A stretch of DNA of 64,000 nucleotides from contig NZ_CP078076.1 in the NCBI RefSeq assembly GCF_023101165.1, forward strand, positions 2,294,001 through 2,358,000, given 5' to 3'. Position 1 is the stretch's first letter; each line of letters opens with the position of its first letter. The stretch is from Microbacterium sufflavum. Its GTDB lineage: Bacteria > Actinomycetota > Actinomycetes > Actinomycetales > Microbacteriaceae. A model generated the notes under the pieces. The model had not been told where the DNA came from. It saw only the letters and a program-made list of their open reading frames with translations, and ran no database searches. The position numbers and the translations under genes are program-made. This document shows positions 7,323-14,910 of the stretch, piece after piece.

Positions 7323-8225
7323 CTAGATCAGGCGGCGCAGGTCCGCGTCGGCGAGCAGCCGGCGCATCGTGGTGCGGCCGAGCGCGCTCATCGCCGGATT
7401 CGAGCGCTCGTAGTACCAGCCGAGGCCCGCGGCCTGCTGGAAGGCCCAGGCCGCGCCGCGCAACCAGGTCGTCGTGCCCACGTCGACCGCGTCCCGCAGC
7501 ACCTCGCGCACCGGCGCGTCGAACAGGTGCCACGCGCACACCAGGTCGAGGGCGGGGTCGGCCGGACCGACGTCGCCCCCGTCGAGCACACCGACCAGGC
7601 GGGTGCCGCCGTCCTCGGCGATCAGCAGGTTGAACGGGGTGAGGTCGCGGTGGCTCATGACCACGTCCTCGGCGGACGGCAGCGACCGCAGCTCCGACCA
7701 CAGGGCGGTGGCCGCGGCGACATCGAAGAGCGACCCGCTGCGCGCGAGGCACTCCGCGACCCACTCGTCGTGGTCGGCCAGCACTCCGCCGCGGCCCCGA
7801 CCGTCGAACCCGCGCCCTGCGACGTCGACCGCGCGCAGCGCACGGATCAGCGCCACGAGGTCACGCGCGAGGTCCGCGGCATCGGCGTGGGCCAGCGGGT
7901 CGGCCGGTCGTCCGGGCACCCACGTCTGCACCGACCACGCCGACGGGTAGTCGGTCGACGGCGGCACGACGCGCACGGGGACCGGGGTGGCGAACGGCGT
8001 GGCCTCGGCGAACTCGTGCAGGGCGGCCGCCTCCCTCCGCAGCTGCTGCTCGGTGGTGGGCAACAGCGGGAAGCGCGCCACGAGGTCGTCGCCGAGCCGC
8101 ACGATGGTGTTGACCGTGCCCGCCGCGGGGACCCTGCGCAGCGGTCGACCGTGCAGGTCGGGTGCATCCCGGGCGAGCAGACGGTCGGCGAGGGTGTCGT
8201 CAACCGTCAGCTCACCGTCGTGCAT
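7323..8225 (-). CDS. Aminoglycoside-phosphotransferase-fold kinase (300 aa)
   Basis: A small-molecule kinase of the APH/choline-kinase fold. The ATP-binding N-lobe contains NTIVRLGDDLVARFP; the catalytic loop is SHRDLTPFNLLI (Asp near residue 193) and the metal-binding DFG equivalent is VLDGGDVGPADPALDL. It is closest in layout to macrolide 2'-phosphotransferase-like proteins, but such genes are common in actinobacterial cores and nothing here shows a resistance role. ATG at 8225 follows the aminopeptidase stop by seven bases, so the two genes form an operon. Confidence 0.85.
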   Translation of the reverse strand: MHDGELTVDDTLADRLLARDAPDLHGRPLRRVPAAGTVNTIVRLGDDLVARFPLLPTTEQQLRREAAALHEFAEATPFATPVPVRVVPPSTDYPSAWSVQTWVPGRPADPLAHADAADLARDLVALIRALRAVDVAGRGFDGRGRGGVLADHDEWVAECLARSGSLFDVAAATALWSELRSLPSAEDVVMSHRDLTPFNLLIAEDGGTRLVGVLDGGDVGPADPALDLVCAWHLFDAPVREVLRDAVDVGTTTWLRGAAWAFQQAAGLGWYYERSNPAMSALGRTTMRRLLADADLRRLI

Positions 8226-8232
8226 CGCCGGG

Positions 8233-9654
8233 TCAGCCGCGGAGCCGGGCCATCCACGCCTCGACCTCGTCGGCCGTGCGCGGGATGTCGGCCGACAGGT
8301 TCACGGGGCCGTCCTCCGTCATCAGGATGTCGTCCTCGATCCGGACCCCGATGCCGCGCAGCTCGGCGGGCACCGTGAGGTCGTCGATCTGGAAGTACAG
8401 ACCGGGCTCGATCGTGAAGACCATGCCGGGGGCGAGGATGCCGTCGTAGTACATCTCGCGGCGGGCCTGAGCGCAGTCGTGCACGTCGATACCCAGGTGG
8501 TGCGAGGTGCCGTGCACCATGTAGCGGCGGTGCTGACCGCCGGCGTCGGCGTCCAGCGCCTCCTCCGCCGTGACCGGCAGCAGACCCCACTCGGCGGTGC
8601 GCTCGGCGATCACGGCCATCGCGGCGGCGTGCACGTCGCGGAACCGCACGCCCACCCGGGCTGCCGCGAACGCGGCGTCGGCGGCCTCTCTGACCGTCTC
8701 GTACACGCGCCGCTGCACGTCGGTGAAGGCGCCCGAGACCGGCAGGGTGCGCGTGATGTCCGCCGTGTACAGGCTGTCCGCCTCCACCCCTGCATCCACC
8801 AGGATCAGGTCTCCGGGAGCGACCACGCCGTCGTTGCGCGTCCAGTGCAGGTAGCAGGCGTGCGGGCCGGACGCGGCGATCGTGTCGTAGCCCTCGCCGT
8901 TGCCGTCCTCGCGCGCGCGGCGGTGGAACACGCCCTCGACCACCCGTTCGCCGCGGGCGTGCGCGATCGCGGCGGGAAGCTCGCGGATGATGTCGTCGAA
9001 GCCGTTCGCGGTGATCTCCACCGCACGCCGCATCTCGGCGATCTCGAACTCGTCCTTGATGAGGCGCAGCTCGGAGACGACGCGGGTGAGGGTCTCGTCC
9101 TCGTCGAGGACGAGCTCGCCCTCGCTCGGGCGGAACTCGTGCAGGTGTGCCGTGGCGATCTGCAGGTCGGCGGCGACGCCGGCCAGCGAGGGGCGCGGGC
9201 CGATCCAGAACTCGCCGATCGTCGCGTCGGCGTAGAACTCGGTGGTGGTGCGGTCCGCGCGCTCGCGGAAGTAGAGGGTGACGTCGTGGCCGCCGTCGGT
9301 CGGCTCGAACACCAGGACGGAGTCGGGTTCGGCGTCCGACGCCCACCCCGTGAGGTGCGCGAACGCCGAGTGGGCGCGGAACACGTAGTCGGTGTCGTTG
9401 CTGCGCTGCTTGAGAGAGCCCGCCGGGATCACGAGGCGCTGCCCGGGGAAGGCGGCCGACACGGCGGCGCGGCGCTTCGCCGCGAACGGTGCCTGCGCGC
9501 GCGGAGCCGGAACCGTCTCCGGACGCTCGGCCCATCCGGTCGAGATGGTGTCGAGGAAGCCCTGCGGGAAAGGCTGCTTGCGATTGGTCGAGCTGTTCTC
9601 GACGGGGGCTTCGACGGTCTCGTCAGCGATCGTGTCGCGTTCTCCGGTGCTCAT
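8233..9654 (-). CDS. Aminopeptidase P family (Xaa-Pro) metallopeptidase, M24B (473 aa)
   Basis: Removes N-terminal residues before proline, using two metal ions. The N-terminal AMP_N domain (about 60-190) is followed by the pita-bread domain. Ligands visible: the two aspartates in LVDAGVEADSLYTADITRT, His in HGTSHHLGIDVHD, Glu in FTIEPGLYF and Glu in GIGVRIEDDI. The length fits bacterial PepP-type enzymes. ATG at 9654 has GAGACT ending six bases upstream. The kinase gene follows seven bases after its stop. Confidence 0.94.
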   Translation of the reverse strand: MSTGERDTIADETVEAPVENSSTNRKQPFPQGFLDTISTGWAERPETVPAPRAQAPFAAKRRAAVSAAFPGQRLVIPAGSLKQRSNDTDYVFRAHSAFAHLTGWASDAEPDSVLVFEPTDGGHDVTLYFRERADRTTTEFYADATIGEFWIGPRPSLAGVAADLQIATAHLHEFRPSEGELVLDEDETLTRVVSELRLIKDEFEIAEMRRAVEITANGFDDIIRELPAAIAHARGERVVEGVFHRRAREDGNGEGYDTIAASGPHACYLHWTRNDGVVAPGDLILVDAGVEADSLYTADITRTLPVSGAFTDVQRRVYETVREAADAAFAAARVGVRFRDVHAAAMAVIAERTAEWGLLPVTAEEALDADAGGQHRRYMVHGTSHHLGIDVHDCAQARREMYYDGILAPGMVFTIEPGLYFQIDDLTVPAELRGIGVRIEDDILMTEDGPVNLSADIPRTADEVEAWMARLRG

Positions 9655-9690
9655 CGCTCCAGTCTCTCACCCCGGGGCGCACGCGCAGGA

Positions 9691-10713
9691 TCAGCCGGCC
9701 GGTTCCAGTTGCACCACGAGCGCGCGGTGATCGCTGCCACCGGCGTCGTCCAGGACGACGGACCCCGTCGGGCGCCAGTTCGGAGAGGCCATCACGTGGT
9801 CGATGGGGGCCCCGGCCAGCGCGGGCAGGGAGCTGGGCCACGTGCCGGACAGACCGTTGCCCGTGCGAGAGGCGACGTCGCGGCAATAGCCCATGTCGCC
9901 CCCCTCCACGCCGAGCGACGCCATGTGGTCGACCGTGGCGTTGAAGTCACCCGCGAGGATGAAGTCGCCCGCCGGGCACTGGTCGGCGATCCACTGCAGG
10001 TCGCTCTGCCACTGCTGCATCTCCTCCATGCGCGGAGCGACCGCATGCACGGCCACGATCGTCGGCCCGTCGCCGTCCACCGGCATCAGCACGACGCTCG
10101 GCACGGACCCGGTGTTGCTGCTGCCGTCCCTGGCGGACTCGATCACGGAGTACTCGCCCAGCTCGGGAGCGACCAGCACGGTCGTCTGCCACGACTGCGG
10201 GCCGTTCGGCACGTCGGGCCGGAACTGCACGTGGTGCACCCACATCGGGTGCCCCTGCTCCCGCAGCATCAACGCGATGCGCTCGCCGACCGCCTCGGTG
10301 GTCTCCGGCAGAGCGACGACGTCGGCACCCTGCTCCAGGATCCGTCGTGCGATCTCCTCCGCGGGAACGGCCTCGCCCGCCGTGTTCCAGGTCAGCACCC
10401 GCAGGCTGCTGTCGGTCGCGGCGGGGAGGGTGGCGCCGGTGAAGCCGCGCGTCGCGCCGATCACCCCGGTGGCCCCGGCACCCAGCAGCGCCACGATCAG
10501 GATCGACGCCGCGAACCCTCGGAGTGGCCGGGCCAGCAGCAGCAGGAGCGCCAGCACCGCGACGACGAGGAGCGCGCCGAGCACCAGGCCGCGGGCGGCG
10601 ACCAGCTGCGCGAACGGGTAGGTCTGCTCGAGGCGGAAGAACTGCGGCCACACCACGATGGCCGTCGCGATCGCGAACAGCACGGTGAACAGGATCCCCA
10701 GGAGACGAAACAT
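9691..10713 (-). CDS. Membrane-anchored endonuclease/exonuclease/phosphatase (EEP) family protein (340 aa)
   Basis: Three transmembrane helices (about residues 5-24, 41-64 and 68-90) anchor an extracytoplasmic EEP domain. EEP motifs: LRVLTWNTAG, VVALPETTEAVGE (metal Glu), FILAGDFNATVDH (catalytic Asp/Asn), PIDHVMAS and GSDHRALVV (catalytic His). The family hydrolyses phosphodiesters of nucleic acids or lipids; the substrate here is unknown. ATG at 10713 is chosen because TAGGCT ends seven bases upstream and the first membrane helix begins at once. It is divergent from the PHP gene. Confidence 0.9.
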   Translation of the reverse strand: MFRLLGILFTVLFAIATAIVVWPQFFRLEQTYPFAQLVAARGLVLGALLVVAVLALLLLLARPLRGFAASILIVALLGAGATGVIGATRGFTGATLPAATDSSLRVLTWNTAGEAVPAEEIARRILEQGADVVALPETTEAVGERIALMLREQGHPMWVHHVQFRPDVPNGPQSWQTTVLVAPELGEYSVIESARDGSSNTGSVPSVVLMPVDGDGPTIVAVHAVAPRMEEMQQWQSDLQWIADQCPAGDFILAGDFNATVDHMASLGVEGGDMGYCRDVASRTGNGLSGTWPSSLPALAGAPIDHVMASPNWRPTGSVVLDDAGGSDHRALVVQLEPAG

Positions 10714-10720
10714 CCCCTCC

Positions 10721-10726
10721 AGCCTA
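10721..10726 (-). promoter_or_regulatory. -10 box of the EEP gene, leaderless type
   Basis: Minus-strand TAGGCT is followed by seven bases (GGAGGGG) and the ATG at 10713. The purines could also act as a very close ribosome site, but the spacing fits a start at or beside the ATG. Confidence 0.5.
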
Positions 10727-10799
10727 GAAGCGACGCCTGTGAAAGCCCTGCCGCGACGCCGATCAGCGCGGCTGCGGATCCGCGGGTCCCGGCGCTCGC

Positions 10800-10805
10800 T
10801 ACGCT
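10800..10805 (+). promoter_or_regulatory. -10 box of the leaderless PHP gene
   Basis: TACGCT ends six bases before the ATG at 10812 (spacer CGGAGG). Confidence 0.55.
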
Positions 10806-10811
10806 CGGAGG

Positions 10812-11684
10812 ATGCCCGCCGCGTCACACAGGTTCGCCGGTCCCGCCGACCTGCACCTGCACTCCAACCACTCCGACGGCACGGAGTCGCCCGCCGAGGT
10901 GATGCGGCAGGTGTACGCGCACGGTGTCCGCACGGCCGCACTGACCGATCACGACCGCACCACCGGCTGGACCGAGGCGGGCGACGCGGCGGTCGCCCTC
11001 GGCATGACGTTCCTGCCCGGAATGGAGCTCTCCGCCAAGCACGAGTGGCGCAGCGTGCACGTGCTGGGCTACCTCTTCGACCCGGACGACGCCGCGCTGC
11101 GCGCCGAGACGAACCGCATCCGCGACGACCGGATCGGACGGGCCGAGCGCATCGTGCGCAACATCGGTCGCGACTACGACCTGCAGTGGGACGACGTCGT
11201 CGCCCAGACCACTCTCGACGCCACGGTCGGCCGACCGCATATCGCCGACGCCCTCGTCGCGCGCGGCATCGTGCGGGATCGCACCGAAGCGTTCGACGGC
11301 ATCCTGCACCCGCGCGAGGGCTACTACGAACCCCACTACGCCCCCGATCCGCTCACCGCCGTGCGGCTCATCACCGCCGCGGGCGGGGTGGCCGTCATCG
11401 CCCATCCCGTCACGACCGGCCGCGATCGCATGATGCCCGTGGCGTACATCGAACGGCTGATCGACGCGGGGCTCGGCGGCTTCGAGGTGGACCACCGCGA
11501 GAACACCGCGCAGGGCAAGAGGATGCTGCGCGAGCTCGCGGCACGGCACGACCTCATCGTCACGGGGTCGAGCGACTACCACGGCAGCGGCAAGCCGAAC
11601 CGCCCGGGGGAGAACACGACGGCCGAGGACATGGTGCAGCGCCTCATCGAGCGGGCGTCGGGCTCCACACCGCGCTACCCCTGA
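10812..11684 (+). CDS. PHP-domain phosphoesterase (290 aa)
   Basis: A polymerase-and-histidinol-phosphatase fold metal-dependent phosphoesterase, similar to 3',5'-nucleoside bisphosphate phosphatase/RNase AM (YciV, TrpH). Metal-binding motifs in order: DLHLHSNHSDGTESP (about 13-27), ALTDHDRTTG, GMELSAKHEWRSVHVLGY, GRPHIADAL, VAVIAHPVTT and GSSDYHGSGK. The length of 290 residues is normal for the family. In the cell it probably recycles nucleotide bisphosphates or trims RNA 5' ends; this is inferred from family membership only. A strong hairpin follows at 11734. Confidence 0.9.
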   Translation: MPAASHRFAGPADLHLHSNHSDGTESPAEVMRQVYAHGVRTAALTDHDRTTGWTEAGDAAVALGMTFLPGMELSAKHEWRSVHVLGYLFDPDDAALRAETNRIRDDRIGRAERIVRNIGRDYDLQWDDVVAQTTLDATVGRPHIADALVARGIVRDRTEAFDGILHPREGYYEPHYAPDPLTAVRLITAAGGVAVIAHPVTTGRDRMMPVAYIERLIDAGLGGFEVDHRENTAQGKRMLRELAARHDLIVTGSSDYHGSGKPNRPGENTTAEDMVQRLIERASGSTPRYP

Positions 11685-11733
11685 CGTCGCGCTGCCGTCG
11701 AGTGGCGGTGGCGGCGGGACCCGTGAGGAACGA

Positions 11734-11771
11734 CGAGGGGCGCCGCACGGATGACCATGCGGCGCCCCTCG
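11734..11771. terminator. 14-bp perfect hairpin between convergent genes
   Basis: Bases 11734-11747 pair exactly with 11758-11771 around a 10-base loop (CGGATGACCA). It sits between the PHP gene (+) and the DEAD-box gene (-) and probably terminates both. No T-tract. Confidence 0.65.
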
Positions 11772-11789
11772 GACGATGATGCGGCCGGC

Positions 11790-13313
11790 TCAGGCGCCGG
11801 CGACGGGCGCGGCGCCGGCGGCACCGGAGCCCCCGCGACGACGACGGCGGCGGCGGGCGGGAGCCGACTTGCCGTCGTGGTGCTCCTTGCCCGCACCGTC
11901 GTGCGTGCCGGCGCCCTCGGCGCCGCGGTCAGCGGACGCAGCGGAGGAGCCTTCGGACGCGGTGCCGTCGGCGGCACCCTCGGCGAACGTCGAACCGACC
12001 TGGCTCGAGCCCGTGCGGCGGCGGCGACGACGACGCGTGCCCGCCTCGCCCGTGCCCTCGGCCGCGGCATCGGCGGCGCGCTCCGGACGACGGGTGCGCT
12101 CGGTCTTGACCGGCTCCTTCTTCGGCGCGGAGACCAGACGGCCCTTGGTGCCCTCGGGGATGTCGAGGTCGGTGTACAGGTGCGGGCTCGACGAGTACGT
12201 CTCGATCGGCTCCGGCTGGCCGAACTCCAGCGCTCGGTTGATGAGGGCCCACTTGTGCAGGTCCTCCCAGTCGACGAACGTGACCGCGATACCCGTCTTG
12301 CCCGCCCGGCCCGTGCGACCCGCGCGGTGGAGGTACGTCTTCTCCTCATCGGGGATCGTGTGGTTGATCACGTGCGTGACGTCGTCCACGTCGATGCCGC
12401 GGGCGGCGACGTCGGTCGCGACCAGCACGTCCTTCTTGCCCGCCTTGAACGCCGCCATCGACCGCTCGCGCTGGTCCTGACCCATGTCGCCGTGCACGCC
12501 GCCCACGTTGAACCCGCGGTCGCCCAGCTCGTCGACGAGACGCTGAGCGGCCCGCTTGGTGCGGGTGAAGATGACGGTCTTGCCGCGGCCCTCGGCCTGC
12601 AGGATGCGGGCGATGACCTCGTCCTTGTCGAGCGAGTGCGCGCGGTAGACGAGGTGCTTGATGTTGGCCTGCGTGAGACCCTCGTCGGGGTCGTTCGCGC
12701 GGATGTGGATCGGGTTGGTCATGAACCGGCGGGCCAGTGCCACGATCGGTCCGGGCATGGTCGCCGAGAACAGCTGGGTGTGGCGCACGGCCGGGACCTT
12801 CTGGAAGATCTTCTCGATGTCGGCGAGGAAGCCCAGGTCGAGCATCTTGTCGGCCTCGTCGAGCACGACCTCGGTCGCGTTCGACAGGTCGAGCAGGCGC
12901 TGACCGGCCAGGTCGATCAGACGGCCGGGGGTGCCGACGACGATCTGCGCGCCCGCCTTGAGCTGGTCGATCTGACCCTCGTAGGCCTTGCCGCCGTAGA
13001 TGGCGACGACGCTGGTCGAGCGGTTGCTGGTGAGCAGGTCGATGTCTTCGTACACCTGCACCGCGAGCTCGCGGGTGGGGACGACGATCAGCGCCTTGAC
13101 GCCGTGCTCCGGGTCCTTCCCGAGCCGCTGCACGACGGGGATGCCGAAGCCGAAGGTCTTCCCGGTACCGGTCTTGGCCTGGCCGATGATGTCCTGGCCA
13201 GGCAGGCCGAGGGGGATGGTCTGCTCCTGGATCGGGAAGGCATCCACGATGCCCTTCGCGGCCAGTGCGTCGACGATGTCCTGATCGATGCCGAGATCGG
13301 CGAAAGTTGTCAC
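11790..13313 (-). CDS. DEAD-box RNA helicase, RhlE/CshA type (507 aa)
   Basis: ATP-dependent RNA unwinding in ribosome or mRNA metabolism. All DEAD-box motifs are present: Q motif (FADLGIDQDIVDAL, FPIQEQTIP), AKTGTGKT, PTRELAVQ, GTPGRLIDL, VLDEADKMLDLGF, FSATMP, VIFTRTKR, VATDVAARGIDVDD and HRAGRTGRAG. The C-terminal 110 residues are low complexity with two arginine tracts (RRRRRR and RRRRRRR), typical of RNA-binding tails. GTG at 13313 gives the family's usual N-terminus; no good ribosome site is seen, so this start is moderately sure. It is divergent from the ferritin-like gene, as in the Rv3210c/Rv3211 region. Confidence 0.93.
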   Translation of the reverse strand: MTTFADLGIDQDIVDALAAKGIVDAFPIQEQTIPLGLPGQDIIGQAKTGTGKTFGFGIPVVQRLGKDPEHGVKALIVVPTRELAVQVYEDIDLLTSNRSTSVVAIYGGKAYEGQIDQLKAGAQIVVGTPGRLIDLAGQRLLDLSNATEVVLDEADKMLDLGFLADIEKIFQKVPAVRHTQLFSATMPGPIVALARRFMTNPIHIRANDPDEGLTQANIKHLVYRAHSLDKDEVIARILQAEGRGKTVIFTRTKRAAQRLVDELGDRGFNVGGVHGDMGQDQRERSMAAFKAGKKDVLVATDVAARGIDVDDVTHVINHTIPDEEKTYLHRAGRTGRAGKTGIAVTFVDWEDLHKWALINRALEFGQPEPIETYSSSPHLYTDLDIPEGTKGRLVSAPKKEPVKTERTRRPERAADAAAEGTGEAGTRRRRRRRTGSSQVGSTFAEGAADGTASEGSSAASADRGAEGAGTHDGAGKEHHDGKSAPARRRRRRRGGSGAAGAAPVAGA

Positions 13314-13470
13314 TGTTTTCAGATTGCCTGTCCGGCGACCCGCGGGGATCGCCACGTAAACGGAGCCACGCCGTCTCTTGTGCCACAGGCGCGGGGCCCC
13401 GCTCCGACGGCGGGGACAGGGACAGCCTACCGGAGCCCCTCTCTCCGCCAGGAAGAAGCGCGGGCCCGAG

Positions 13471-13476
13471 TATTGT
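13471..13476 (+). promoter_or_regulatory. -10 box upstream of the ferritin-like gene
   Basis: TATTGT ends seven bases before a GTG (13484) that opens a ten-codon mini-ORF, and 32 bases before the annotated GTG start at 13509. It is the best -10 match in this 195-base divergent region. Confidence 0.5.
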
Positions 13477-13483
13477 GAACGAC

Positions 13484-13516
13484 GTGGTGGACTCGGGAGG
13501 ACGGCCTCGTGGTTAA
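13484..13516 (+). CDS. Candidate leaderless mini-ORF (10 codons) overlapping the next gene
   Basis: GTG GTG GAC TCG GGA GGA CGG CCT CGT GGT TAA starts seven bases after the TATTGT box and ends inside the first codons of the ferritin-like gene, overlapping it by eight bases in another frame. The ribosome site of the main gene (GGGAGG at 13495-13500) lies within it. Translation of the mini-ORF could deliver ribosomes to the main start. No protein evidence; this is inference from spacing. Confidence 0.3.
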   Translation: MVDSGGRPRG

Positions 13517-14222
13517 GTGGTTCTGGCAGCGCGACCGTGCGCCGCGGCGCGCCCTCGCACTGCGCAGTCGCGGCGAGCAGGGCGATGCGACCCGGGTCGA
13601 TTTCGCCGAGCTGGCGCCCGAGCTTCCGCGCTTCCTCGGTCAGGCCGCCTACCTGCAGCTCGGCTACTTCGAGACGCTGACGCGACTCATCCGCGCGACA
13701 CCCGAGCTGTCCGAGAAGGAGGCCCTGTCGCGCGCGGCGGGTGCCGCCCTCACCAAGCACCGCGGCATCGTCGACCTGATCGCCGAGCGCGGAGACGACC
13801 CCACGCAGCTGATGCTCCCCTTCCGCGAGCACCTCGACGCGTTCCGCCGCAAGACCATCGGCGCGCGCCCCCGGGAGACGCTCCTCGCCGTGTACATCAC
13901 CGCGGGTATGCTCGACGACTTCTATCTCGCCCTCGCGTCCAGCTACGGAGAGCCGGGGCGGCGCGTCGCCGAGATCCTGAGCGAGGACGACGCCAGGCAC
14001 GAGATCGTCGCGATCATCCAGGAGACGATCGAGAGCGACGAGGAGTGGCGGTCGCTGCTGTCGATGTGGGCGCGGCGCCTCGTGGGCGACACGATCCTCG
14101 TGTGCCGTGCCGCGCTGCGACCGGAACTGCTCGCCGTCGAGGAGGAGCGCATCGAGCCGGTCTACACCGAGCTCATGGGCGCGCATGCTCGACGCATGGA
14201 CGCGATGGGCCTCGCCTCCTGA
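13509..14222 (+). CDS. Ferritin-like fold protein, MiaE-like (237 aa)
   Basis: An all-helical protein of the ferritin-like/tRNA-(ms2io6A)-hydroxylase-like group found next to RhlE in actinobacteria (Rv3210c region). Several Glu and His residues lie in helical positions expected for a di-metal site (YFETLTRL, EKEALSRAAG, TKHRGIVDL, DDARHEIVAIIQE), but I cannot confirm a complete ligand set. GTG at 13509 has GGGAGG nine bases upstream. The biochemical role is unknown. It converges on the three-helix protein gene. Confidence 0.8.
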   Translation: MVKWFWQRDRAPRRALALRSRGEQGDATRVDFAELAPELPRFLGQAAYLQLGYFETLTRLIRATPELSEKEALSRAAGAALTKHRGIVDLIAERGDDPTQLMLPFREHLDAFRRKTIGARPRETLLAVYITAGMLDDFYLALASSYGEPGRRVAEILSEDDARHEIVAIIQETIESDEEWRSLLSMWARRLVGDTILVCRAALRPELLAVEEERIEPVYTELMGAHARRMDAMGLAS

Positions 14223-14240
14223 GCGGGCGGGCCCGCCGGG

Positions 14241-14528
14241 TCAGATCCCGAGCGCGGCCTTCGTCTCGGCGTCCGAGCGCCGGCGCAGGGCGGTGACCCC
14301 GACCGCGACCGCGGCCGAGACCACCACGGAGCCGAGGATGCTCGCGAGCCAGAGCCACGGGCTGTCCTCGCCGACGCCCGCCCACTGGAGCACGGTGTAG
14401 AGGAGCGCCGCGGTGGCGGTGGCGACGGCCGGAGCCAGGGCCACGCCCCGGAGCTCACGGCCGCCGACGACGTAGTGCACGGCGATGCCGAGCGCGCACG
14501 CCGCGATCAGGGCGAGGAGGATGTACAT
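14241..14528 (-). CDS. Small three-helix membrane protein (95 aa)
   Basis: Three hydrophobic stretches (about residues 2-20, 27-49 and 58-80) with a short charged C-terminus. No family recognised. Its ATG lies six bases after the stop of the DUF3107 gene (the TGA, then CCGCCG), so it is translated from the same mRNA. The function is unknown. Confidence 0.75.
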   Translation of the reverse strand: MYILLALIAACALGIAVHYVVGGRELRGVALAPAVATATAALLYTVLQWAGVGEDSPWLWLASILGSVVVSAAVAVGVTALRRRSDAETKAALGI

Positions 14529-14534
14529 CGGCGG

Positions 14535-14759
14535 TCAGGCGACGAAACCGACGCGGCGCGACTCCTCGGTGCCCAGCTCGATGAAGGCGAGGTTCGCGGT
14601 CGGCACGATGTAGGAGTTGCCCTTCACATCGGCGAAGCTCAGGTGGCTCGCGCTCTGCTCCAGCGCCGCGGAGACCTGGGTGCGGACCTCGTCCGCCGAG
14701 GCGGCGGTGTCGAAGCTCAGCTCGCGGCCGGTGTTGATGATGCCGATGCGGATTTCCAC
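14535..14759 (-). CDS. DUF3107 family protein (74 aa)
   Basis: A small protein starting MEIRIGIINTGRELSFDT and ending GTEESRRVGFVA, the DUF3107 family restricted to Actinobacteria (Rv3209/TB9.4-like). GTG at 14759 is chosen because it begins the conserved strand and follows AAGGAG on the minus strand. The upstream extension has no family match. It probably folds as a small alpha/beta domain; the function is unknown. It is divergent from adnA and followed by the three-helix protein. Confidence 0.9.
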   Translation of the reverse strand: MEIRIGIINTGRELSFDTAASADEVRTQVSAALEQSASHLSFADVKGNSYIVPTANLAFIELGTEESRRVGFVA

Positions 14760-14790
14760 GCGTGCTCCTTGAAGTTCGTCGGACTCGCCA

Positions 14791-14796
14791 ACTCTA
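14791..14796 (-). promoter_or_regulatory. Probable -10 box for the DUF3107 gene
   Basis: Minus-strand TAGAGT lies 31 bases before the GTG at 14759, leaving a leader of about 25 bases that contains AAGGAG. Confidence 0.45.
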
Positions 14797-14897
14797 TCGC
14801 GCGGCAGCGGGGCCGGATCGGCTGTCGCCGCCGGTTTCGCCAGCAGCGCACAGCGCGCCCGCGCGGGGCGGGCGACGCCCATGTCGGCCGCTCCCGT

Positions 14898-14903
14898 TAG
14901 CGT
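14898..14903 (+). promoter_or_regulatory. -10 box of leaderless adnA
   Basis: TAGCGT ends seven bases before the ATG at 14911 (spacer GGAGGAC). The purine run is only two bases from the ATG, too near for a normal ribosome site, so a leaderless start explains this ATG better. Confidence 0.55.
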
Positions 14904-14910
14904 GGAGGAC

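Noticed and set aside
7323..8225. Antibiotic-resistance (macrolide/aminoglycoside kinase) reading of the phosphotransferase
   Set aside because: The APH fold alone does not show a drug substrate; base composition and operon context look like core metabolism.
13314..13483. Longer N-terminus for the DEAD-box helicase reaching past 13313
   Set aside because: The upstream in-frame residues have no helicase similarity and would cover the divergent promoter of the ferritin-like gene.
14881..14910. Upstream ATG for adnA
   Set aside because: It would lie before the TAGCGT -10 box and has no ribosome site; the leaderless ATG at 14911 fits better.
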